This document shows, one piece after another, positions 1 to 7,232 of a stretch of DNA of 7,232 nucleotides. The notes beneath the pieces are model-generated. The model saw only the letters and a list, made by a program, of their open reading frames with translations. It was not told where the DNA came from and ran no database searches. Numbering within the stretch: the stretch's first letter is position 1; every line of letters starts with the position of its first letter. Both the position numbers and the translations under genes were made by a program. The DNA is from an uncultured Bacteroidota bacterium (GTDB taxonomy: Bacteria; Bacteroidota; Bacteroidia; Chitinophagales; Chitinophagaceae): positions 1-7,232 of the forward strand of contig CAIZMD010000645.1 of assembly GCA_903933995.1 (NCBI GenBank), read 5' to 3'.

Positions 1-1
1 C

Positions 2-1915
<1,914 letters not shown>

Positions 1916-2003
1916 AGGGTTTATAAACTGCCTTTTAATAGTGAAATGACAATGGGCGAAGTTAATGAAAATAAGGGCTTTAAAGGGCATTATAGAAGGC
2001 TAT

Positions 2004-2059
2004 TTATCCACTTTTGAGGGCCTAGAATGGGTAAATTTGAAAGCTTTAACAGTGGATAG
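2004..2059. repeat. Inverted repeat TATCCACT / AGTGGATA, DnaA-box-like, around the putative promoter
   Basis: A perfect 8-base inverted repeat has arms at 2005-2012 (TATCCACT) and 2051-2058 (AGTGGATA), with centres 46 bases apart. Including the preceding T, the left arm reads TTATCCACT, one mismatch from the DnaA box TTATCCACA. The right arm, read on the minus strand, is CTATCCACT, two mismatches away. The left arm abuts the putative -33 element and the right arm lies in the leader just before the AraC start codon, a classic arrangement for autoregulation. Whether DnaA, the AraC protein or nothing binds here cannot be told from sequence. Confidence 0.45.
2013..2039 (+). promoter_or_regulatory. 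Candidate Bacteroidota promoter for the AraC-family gene
   Basis: TAAATTTG at 2032-2039 matches the Bacteroidota -7 consensus TAnnTTTG at every fixed position, and TTTG at 2013-2016 could serve as the -33 element. The 15-base gap between them is shorter than the usual 19-21, which lowers confidence. Transcription would begin around 2045-2047, giving a leader of about 20 bases before the ATG at 2067. The start codon has no Shine-Dalgarno sequence, as is common in this phylum. Confidence 0.4.
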
Positions 2060-2066
2060 TTGTTAA

Positions 2067-3020
2067 ATGGATGTTTATACATTAAATTTGCCGTCCATGA
2101 TGCAAGCAATGGACATATTAAGACTGGCTCACAAGAATGGAATTGACCCCAGTATGGACCTGTTGTACGAAAAAGGACAGCAGATTCCAGGCTCCATCAA
2201 TTACCAGGTACGCCGTTATTATGCCCAAAATCCATGGGTGGCAGAAGATACTGGCATGATGGTGTATCATTATAATGCCAAAAAACCAGAAGAAAACTAT
2301 TTAGAACTACGTTATTGTACCACCGGTAATAGGTATTGTGAAGAAAGAAGTTGTGGTATGTGTAACCAATTGCCCACTAATAATTGCAATGGCAAACACC
2401 AAACCGTAGACGTATTCCATTTTCATTTTACCGCAAGTTTTTTGCACCAGTTTGTACATAATGTAAAACTGAGCAACCACAAGGATGAGGTATTGGCCTT
2501 TAAATATCCCAATGCTTTTACCAAAGTATTCCCAGTATGCATGCGCAAGCGCAATGTATTGGATGCTTTGTTAAACCATAGCTACTCAGGTTCTATGGAG
2601 AATATTTTTGTAAACGCCAAAGTGCATGAACTCTTGCTGTATAGTCTAGAGTGTTTGGTAGAAGAAAAAGAACAGGGATTTCAGTGTAAATTCTTGGCCG
2701 ATGAAAGCGGTAGAGAAAGAATTTATCAAGCACGTGAGATTCTCTTGCAACATATTGGAGACCCCATTACCATTAAAGAATTGAGCCGCAAAGTGGCCAT
2801 GAACGAGTGTTACGTGAAAAAGGGCTTCAAAGAAATTTTTGGAACCACCATCTTTGATTTTTACCAACAGCAGCGGATGGAACACGCCAAATACCTCTTG
2901 TATGAGAAGGGTTTGAGTGTAACCGATGTGTCTGCTCTCTTGGGATATTCTTCTATTTCCCATTTCTCTGCGGCATTCAAAAAACACACTGGTTTAAAAC
3001 CATGTGAATTGCTCAAGTAA
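2067..3020 (+). CDS. AraC-family transcriptional regulator with a cysteine cluster in its N-terminal domain
   Basis: This is a 317-residue cytoplasmic DNA-binding regulator. The C-terminal 100 residues form the AraC/XylS double helix-turn-helix. The first HTH lies at about 235-259 (TIKELSRKVAMNECYVKKGF then KEIFG). The second lies at about 284-312 (VTDVSALLGYSSISHFSAAF then KKHTGLKP), with the family-typical GYSSISHFSAAFKKHTG signature. The protein ends five residues after the conserved Pro312. The N-terminal half (1-215) does not show an obvious AraC arabinose-binding cupin. Its LELRYCTTGNRYC stretch and the later FHFHFTASFLHQFV loosely recall PchR-type siderophore-responsive regulators, but that is inference. 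Cysteines 84, 91, 96, 99 and 107 form a striking cluster. An in-frame TAA directly precedes the ATG at 2067, so this is the most upstream possible start; Met11 and Met12 are alternatives. The amidohydrolase gene follows 43 bases downstream on the same strand and is the most likely target. The inducer is unknown. Confidence 0.92.
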   Translation: MDVYTLNLPSMMQAMDILRLAHKNGIDPSMDLLYEKGQQIPGSINYQVRRYYAQNPWVAEDTGMMVYHYNAKKPEENYLELRYCTTGNRYCEERSCGMCNQLPTNNCNGKHQTVDVFHFHFTASFLHQFVHNVKLSNHKDEVLAFKYPNAFTKVFPVCMRKRNVLDALLNHSYSGSMENIFVNAKVHELLLYSLECLVEEKEQGFQCKFLADESGRERIYQAREILLQHIGDPITIKELSRKVAMNECYVKKGFKEIFGTTIFDFYQQQRMEHAKYLLYEKGLSVTDVSALLGYSSISHFSAAFKKHTGLKPCELLK

Positions 3021-3037
3021 GTATTGAGTCATCCCCC

Positions 3038-3045
3038 TAACTTTA
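3038..3045 (+). promoter_or_regulatory. Possible -7 element (TAACTTTA) before the amidohydrolase gene
   Basis: TAACTTTA matches TAnnTTTG except for the last base and ends 18 bases before the ATG at 3064. No TTTG lies at the expected 19-21 base distance upstream; the nearest TTG, at 3024-3026, is too close. The same octamer stands 16 bases before the start of the next gene, which slightly raises its credibility. The alternative is that this gene is simply co-transcribed with the AraC gene 43 bases upstream. Confidence 0.25.
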
Positions 3046-3061
3046 TGGTTCTAAAACCATA
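3044..3061. repeat. Perfect 7-base inverted repeat just before the amidohydrolase start codon
   Basis: TATGGTT (3044-3050) and AACCATA (3055-3061) are exact reverse complements around a CTAA loop, and the right arm ends two bases before the ATG at 3064. There is no following T-tract, so it is not an intrinsic terminator for the AraC gene. It could be an operator, or in read-through mRNA a hairpin next to the ribosome-binding region. With seven mostly A/T pairs, chance is possible. Confidence 0.4.
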
Positions 3062-3063
3062 CT

Positions 3064-4686
3064 ATGCGGCTAATGATTTTTTGCGCCATGCTTTTTGCAT
3101 TGGTAGCTTGCAAGAACCAACAAGCAGATACCCTATTTTTTAATGCCAAAATATATACCGTAGACAGTGGCTTTACTGTAGCGGAAGCCATGGTGGTAAA
3201 AGATGGGCAAATCTTGGCAGTTGGAACTGAAAAAGAGATTCGTGAAAAATACCAAGCCAAGGAATCCATTGATTTTGGAGGAAAATCCATGTACCCAGGA
3301 TTAATAGACGCCCATGCGCATTTTGTAGGTTATGGTCAGTCTTTGTTCTATGCTGATTTGTATGGTACCACTAGTTTTGAAGAAGCGGTTGAAAGGGTTA
3401 AAGCTTTTGCAGCGGAGCACCCAGACTTAACTTGGATTCAAGGAAGGGGATGGGATCAAAACAAATGGCCCGGAAAAGTATACCCCAGCAATGATTTATT
3501 AAACAAAGCATTTCCAGATAAACCGGTGATCTTGCAAAGGGTAGATGGTCATGCATCTATTGCTAATCAAAAAGCCTTAGATCTTGCAGGTCTTAAACCA
3601 GGACAAACCATTGTAGGAGGTTCTATAGAAACAATCAATGGCAAACTCACAGGGGTTTTAATTGATAATGCAGACAACCAAGTCTATGCACAGATTCCAG
3701 CTCCTGATAAAGCAGTGTATAAAAAATGGTTACAAGCCGCGCAGGAAAAATGCTTTCAACAAGGGTTAACAACCATCACAGATTGTGGTCTGAGCGCTGC
3801 CGATGTAGACGCTATTGATGCTTTACAAAAAGAAGGCAGTTTGAGTATGCGTTTGTATGTGATGCTGAGTGATAATGACGCCAACTTGGAAAAATATTTG
3901 AAGCAAGGACCTTATAAAACAGATAAGCTATTTGTCAATGGTTTTAAGGTATATGCCGATGGTGCTTTAGGAAGCAGGGGTGCTTGTTTGTTAGCCCCTT
4001 ATGCAGACAAAGCTGGTTGGAGCGGTTTCTTATTACGCAATCCTAGCCATTATGATTCATTGGCCAAAGTGCTTGCAGCGTCTGCGTTTCAGATGTGTAC
4101 ACATGCCATTGGCGATAGTGCTAATAGGGCCATTTTACAGATCTACAATCAATATTTGAAACCCGGTAATGACAAACGTTGGCGCATAGAACACGCACAA
4201 ATTGTGCACCCAGACGATTTTAAATTGTTTGGATCCGCCGCGATTGTACCATCGGTTCAGCCTACACATGCTACCAGCGATATGTATTGGGCCCAGGAAC
4301 GTTTAGGCGCCGAAAGATTGAAAGGAGGTTATGCCTACAAACAACTCTTGGAACAAAATGGTTGGTTGCCCTTGGGTACCGATTTTCCTGTTGAAGATAT
4401 CTCTCCATTTAAAACCTTCTTGGCAGCTGTGGTAAGAAAAGACGCCAAGGGTTTTCCTGCCAATGGATTTCAAATGGAAAATGCTTTGACCCGTGAACAA
4501 GCTATTAGGGGGATGACCATTTGGGCTGCTAAAGCTGGATTCTTAGAAAAGGAAGTGGGTAGTTTAGAAGTGGGTAAGAAAGCAGATTTTATGGTATTGG
4601 ACCAAGACCTGATGACCATTCCAGATACAGCTATCTTAAACAGCAAAGTGCTACATACCTATATTGGTGGTAAGCGTGTGAACTAA
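3064..4686 (+). CDS. Amidohydrolase family lipoprotein (YtcJ-like, Amidohydro_3)
   Basis: This is a 540-residue predicted lipoprotein of the metal-dependent amidohydrolase superfamily, which hydrolyses amide, formamide or related bonds. The real substrate is unknown. The N-terminus is a short signal peptide with lipobox LVAC (lipidated Cys16), so the enzyme should be anchored in a membrane outside the cytoplasm. The small N-terminal beta sandwich (about 23-76, LFFNAKIYTVD onward) precedes the TIM barrel. Visible metal-site residues are HAH (His84, His86) after PGLID, Lys295 in FKVYADGALGSRGA, His347 in THAIGD, His377 in RIEHAQ and Asp440 in LGTDFP, all as expected for an intact enzyme of the YtcJ/NfdA group. 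The end has the usual GSLEVGKKADFMVLD return to the sandwich. Length is normal for the family. The ATG at 3064 is the only sensible start, because an in-frame TAA lies at 3052-3054; Met4 would cost the positively charged signal peptide start. It sits between an AraC regulator and a cytochrome-type protein, suggesting a shared catabolic role. Confidence 0.93.
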   Translation: MRLMIFCAMLFALVACKNQQADTLFFNAKIYTVDSGFTVAEAMVVKDGQILAVGTEKEIREKYQAKESIDFGGKSMYPGLIDAHAHFVGYGQSLFYADLYGTTSFEEAVERVKAFAAEHPDLTWIQGRGWDQNKWPGKVYPSNDLLNKAFPDKPVILQRVDGHASIANQKALDLAGLKPGQTIVGGSIETINGKLTGVLIDNADNQVYAQIPAPDKAVYKKWLQAAQEKCFQQGLTTITDCGLSAADVDAIDALQKEGSLSMRLYVMLSDNDANLEKYLKQGPYKTDKLFVNGFKVYADGALGSRGACLLAPYADKAGWSGFLLRNPSHYDSLAKVLAASAFQMCTHAIGDSANRAILQIYNQYLKPGNDKRWRIEHAQIVHPDDFKLFGSAAIVPSVQPTHATSDMYWAQERLGAERLKGGYAYKQLLEQNGWLPLGTDFPVEDISPFKTFLAAVVRKDAKGFPANGFQMENALTREQAIRGMTIWAAKAGFLEKEVGSLEVGKKADFMVLDQDLMTIPDTAILNSKVLHTYIGGKRVN

Positions 4687-4710
4687 GATAGATTCCTAGC
4701 AATTGTTTGA

Positions 4711-4743
4711 TTTGTTTTTTGAAGTACATTTCTATTAACTTTA
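4711..4743 (+). promoter_or_regulatory. Candidate Bacteroidota promoter for the cytochrome-type gene
   Basis: TTTG at 4711-4714 and TAACTTTA at 4736-4743 are separated by 21 bases, within the usual spacing for Bacteroidota -33/-7 elements. The -7 element deviates from TAnnTTTG only in its last base. Transcription would start near 4747-4750, giving a very short leader of 10-13 bases before the ATG at 4760. The 73-base gap after the amidohydrolase gene has no hairpin terminator, so read-through is also possible. Confidence 0.35.
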
Positions 4744-4759
4744 AAGACAAACTAATGCA

Positions 4760-7232
4760 ATGCCCTTGCCCAAACCCACAAAATTAATTTGGACCTTACT
4801 ATGTCTTGGACTAGTTGTTTTGGTCTTTGTTTTTTTTATTTCCAAATCAAAGGTTGATTATAACGCAGAGGTAAAACCCATTCTGAATAAGCACTGTATT
4901 AGTTGTCATGGAGGTGTGAAAAGACAGGGTGGTTTTAGTTTGCTCTTTAGATCAGAAGCTTTAGCTGTAAACAAATCTGGCAAAGCCGCTATTATTCCAG
5001 GCGATGCATCGGCAAGTGAAATGATCAAACGTTTAACTGCTAAAGATCCGGAAGAAAGAATGCCTTATAAGCATCCTCCATTAGACAAAAAAGATATTGA
5101 CCTACTAACTGCTTGGATTGACCAAGGTGCAGAGTGGGGTAATCACTGGGCCTATGTTCCCGTAGTAGCACCAACCATCCCAAACAACAAATCAGGTTTT
5201 CTGGGTCTTGGTGGAAAACCAGATTGGATCAACAATCAGGTAGACCAATACATTTTTCAACAGATCAGCAATAACAAATTAAGTCCATCGCCGCAGGCAG
5301 AAAAAGCCATCTTACTCAAAAGGGTGAGCATGGATTTAATAGGGATGCCCGCACCCAATGCTATTGCGCAGCAATACTTGAAAAGCAATCAAGCCAATGC
5401 TTATGAGCAATTGGTAGATCAGTTATTGGCTTCTCCACGTTATGGAGAAAGATGGGCCGCGCTTTGGATGGATCTTGCGCGGTATGCAGATACCAAGGGT
5501 TATGAAAGAGATGATTCTAGAACCATTTGGCGTTATCGGGATTGGTTAATCAAAGCCTTTAATGAGAACAAACCCTATGACCAATTTTTAGTTGAACAAT
5601 TAGCCGGAGACTTATTACCCAACCCTAGTGCTGCAGAATATATTGCTACTGCTTTTCACAGAAATACCATGACCAATGATGAGGGCGGTACCGATAACGA
5701 AGAGTTTAGAACGGCTGCGGTTATTGACCGCGTGAACACCACTTGGGAAACTTTAATGAGCACCACATTTGCATGTGTGCAATGTCATAGTCATCCATAT
5801 GATCCATTTAGACAGGAAGAATATTATCAGTTCCTAGCATTCTTTAACAATACCAGAGATGAAGATACTTATGACGAGTATCCCACTTATAGGGAGTTTC
5901 ACAACAAAGACAGTGTGCAATTTTTGGCATTGACAAAATGGTTAGACCAATACGCCAAAGACCAATCAAAGTCTTTGCAATCTTTTATTAAAACAGGTCA
6001 GCCAACCATCAATAGCATTCAAGCAGACCAATTGGAAAATGCGGCGCTGGCCGATACTAAATGGTTGGTCCTGCGTAACCATGCAAAAGCTAGACTGCCA
6101 CATGTAGATCTTACAGGAAAATCAGAAATTTTATTTAGGTATACCAGTGGCAAACCAGCAGGCGTCTGGGAAATTAGAATTGACAAAACGGATGGTCCTG
6201 TTATTGGAAGATTACAAGTGCCAGCTACCAAGAATGGCTGGAACCTAGGCACCATGCCCATTCTAGCCACCAAGGGTGTACACGATTTATATTTTCAATA
6301 CCAGAATCCAGGTCTTGCTACTCCTGAAGAATCAGGAATGCAATTTGATTGGTTTTATCCTACTAATCCATTTCCTGGAAAAGGCATGCCGGGATATGAT
6401 AGTGCATTTGCTCAATTTAGAAACCTGATTCATGCAAAGGATGTGACCAAGACACCCATTATGGTGGAGAACCCTGCCAATATGCAAAGGGCTACTCAGG
6501 TTTTTGTTAGAGGCAATTGGTTGGTCAAGGGGAAAGCTGTGAAAGCTGGTGTTCCGGAATCTTTAGGCAAGATTCCTGCAGGTCTTCCTAATAATCGTTT
6601 GGGTATGGCCAAATGGATGACAAGCACAGAAAATCCACTGGTTGCAAGAACCATGGTGAATAGAATTTGGGAACAGTTTTTTGGTTCAGGAATTGTAGAA
6701 ACCTTAGAAGACATGGGTACGCAAGGGATAGCCCCTACGCATAAGGAACTATTGGATTATTTGTCTTGGCAACTCATGCATGATTACCGATGGGATTTGA
6801 AAAAGTTGATGAAAGAAATAGTGATGAGTGCTACTTACCAACAGGCTTCTAATCAGAATCAAGAGTCCTTGCAAAAAGATCCTTACAATAAATTATACGC
6901 TCGCGGTCCTAGGGTCAGATTATCCGCAGAACAGATGAGGGATCAGGCTTTGGCAGTGAGTGGTTTGATGAGTGATAAAATGTATGGTCCTGGTGTGATG
7001 CCTTATCAACCAGAAGGAATTTGGAACTCGCCTTGGAATGGTGCTTACTGGAAAAAAAGTGATAGTGCTGACCAATACAGAAGGTCTTTATATACTTATT
7101 GGAAAAGATCAGCACCTTATCCTTCCATGATTAGTTTTGATGGAGCTACCAGAGAAGTGTGTACTTCTAGAAGAATTAGAACCAATACGCCTTTGCAAGC
7201 ACTTAATACCTTAAACGATTCTGTGTTTGTAG
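4760..7232 (+). CDS. Planctomycete-type cytochrome: PSCyt1, DUF1549, CBM6-like module, DUF1553; C-terminus cut by the window edge
   Basis: The reading frame stays open for 824 codons to the right edge. Residues 9-28 form a hydrophobic signal anchor (IWTLLCLGLVVLVFVFFISK), so the rest faces the periplasm. PSCyt1 (about 34-128) has heme c motif CISCH (Cys46, Cys49, His50), the family's PGDASASEMIKRL stretch, Met101 as likely second heme ligand, and a closing LLTAWIDQGAEW. DUF1549/PSCyt2 (about 158-365) has RYGERWAALWMDLARYADT and a second CxxCH, CVQCHSHPYDP (339-349). Residues about 445-515 resemble a CBM6-type carbohydrate-binding module (LFRYTSGKPAGVWEIRID, then GWNLGTM and KGVHDLYFQY). DUF1553/PSD1 begins near 610 (NRLGMAKWM, NPLVARTMVNRIWEQFFG) and continues past the edge. 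Perhaps about 100 residues are missing. Biochemical function of this family is not established; an oxidative or electron-transfer role in polymer breakdown is often proposed. Of the two ATGs at 4754 and 4760, only the second gives the long frame; the first meets a stop after ten codons. Confidence 0.94.
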   Translation, partial: MPLPKPTKLIWTLLCLGLVVLVFVFFISKSKVDYNAEVKPILNKHCISCHGGVKRQGGFSLLFRSEALAVNKSGKAAIIPGDASASEMIKRLTAKDPEERMPYKHPPLDKKDIDLLTAWIDQGAEWGNHWAYVPVVAPTIPNNKSGFLGLGGKPDWINNQVDQYIFQQISNNKLSPSPQAEKAILLKRVSMDLIGMPAPNAIAQQYLKSNQANAYEQLVDQLLASPRYGERWAALWMDLARYADTKGYERDDSRTIWRYRDWLIKAFNENKPYDQFLVEQLAGDLLPNPSAAEYIATAFHRNTMTNDEGGTDNEEFRTAAVIDRVNTTWETLMSTTFACVQCHSHPYDPFRQEEYYQFLAFFNNTRDEDTYDEYPTYREFHNKDSVQFLALTKWLDQYAKDQSKSLQSFIKTGQPTINSIQADQLENAALADTKWLVLRNHAKARLPHVDLTGKSEILFRYTSGKPAGVWEIRIDKTDGPVIGRLQVPATKNGWNLGTMPILATKGVHDLYFQYQNPGLATPEESGMQFDWFYPTNPFPGKGMPGYDSAFAQFRNLIHAKDVTKTPIMVENPANMQRATQVFVRGNWLVKGKAVKAGVPESLGKIPAGLPNNRLGMAKWMTSTENPLVARTMVNRIWEQFFGSGIVETLEDMGTQGIAPTHKELLDYLSWQLMHDYRWDLKKLMKEIVMSATYQQASNQNQESLQKDPYNKLYARGPRVRLSAEQMRDQALAVSGLMSDKMYGPGVMPYQPEGIWNSPWNGAYWKKSDSADQYRRSLYTYWKRSAPYPSMISFDGATREVCTSRRIRTNTPLQALNTLNDSVFV

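Larger units (their letters stand above)
1916..2066. other. Divergent intergenic region between gyrB and the AraC-family gene
   Basis: This 151-base AT-rich spacer must carry the promoters for both divergent genes. Visible elements are a TAnnTTTG match for the rightward gene, an inverted pair of TATCCACT arms around it, and the 8-base palindrome CTTTAAAG at 1978-1985 flanked by two copies of AGGGC/GGGC in direct orientation. For gyrB only a weak -7-like TAACTTCG (minus strand, 1957-1964) is present, with no convincing -33 TTG. No open reading frame or RNA gene is apparent. Confidence 0.7.

Noticed and set aside
1957..1964. TAACTTCG on the minus strand as a gyrB -7 element
   Set aside because: It has one mismatch to TAnnTTTG and no TTTG at a suitable distance upstream, so it is too weak to list as a promoter.
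2083..2090. A second perfect TAAATTTG promoter-like octamer
   Set aside because: It lies inside the AraC coding sequence (codons 6-8) only seven bases before Met11; using it would leave almost no leader, and the upstream copy at 2032-2039 is better placed.
2646..3290. Minus-strand open frames at 2646-2987 and 3051-3290
   Set aside because: They run opposite to the AraC and amidohydrolase genes, which explain the conserved codons there.
4687..4759. T-rich run near 4711-4720 as a terminator of the amidohydrolase gene
   Set aside because: No inverted repeat precedes the T-run; only the 6-base palindrome CAATTG is nearby, so a rho-independent terminator is not supported.
4754..4786. ATG at 4754 as a start codon
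   Set aside because: This frame stops after ten codons; the ATG at 4760 opens the long frame with the membrane anchor and heme motif.
6019..7115. Minus-strand open frames at 6019-6273, 6496-6714 and 6915-7115
   Set aside because: They are shadows of the long cytochrome-type gene, whose domain motifs run continuously through these positions on the plus strand.

Overview
The window looks like ordinary chromosomal DNA from a member of the Bacteroidota, probably near the Chitinophagaceae. The reasons are the form of the GyrB protein (no long enterobacterial insert, Bacteroidota-like TOPRIM sequence), start codons without clear Shine-Dalgarno sequences, TAnnTTTG-like promoter elements, and a moderate-to-low GC content. 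The genus assignment is inference. About 95% of the window is coding, and no non-coding stretch reaches 300 bases.

Layout: (1) Positions 2-1915 on the minus strand encode DNA gyrase subunit B; the last residues of its C-terminus lie beyond the left edge. (2) A 151-base divergent intergenic region (1916-2066) holds a good Bacteroidota -7 element for the rightward gene. That element is bracketed by an 8-base inverted repeat whose arms resemble DnaA boxes. (3) Positions 2067-3020 on the plus strand encode an AraC-family regulator with an unusual five-cysteine cluster in its N-terminal sensor half. (4) Positions 3064-4686 encode a lipoprotein of the YtcJ-like amidohydrolase family, preceded directly by a perfect 7-base inverted repeat. 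(5) From 4760 to the right edge runs a large membrane-anchored Planctomycete-type cytochrome (PSCyt1-DUF1549-DUF1553) with a CBM6-like module in its middle. This reading frame is still open at the end of the window.

How the genes might work together: gyrB is housekeeping and divergent from the rest. The other three genes are collinear with short gaps (43 and 73 bases). A plausible but unproven reading is a small catabolic cluster in which the AraC protein controls a periplasm-facing amidohydrolase and a cytochrome-type enzyme with a putative carbohydrate-binding module. TAACTTTA elements 16-18 bases before the start codons of the last two genes suggest each may also have its own promoter. I saw no mobile element, CRISPR array, tRNA or rRNA, and no clear evidence of a wholly new system. 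The most notable items are the domain architecture of the cytochrome protein, the cysteine cluster in the regulator, and the paired repeat around the regulator's putative promoter.
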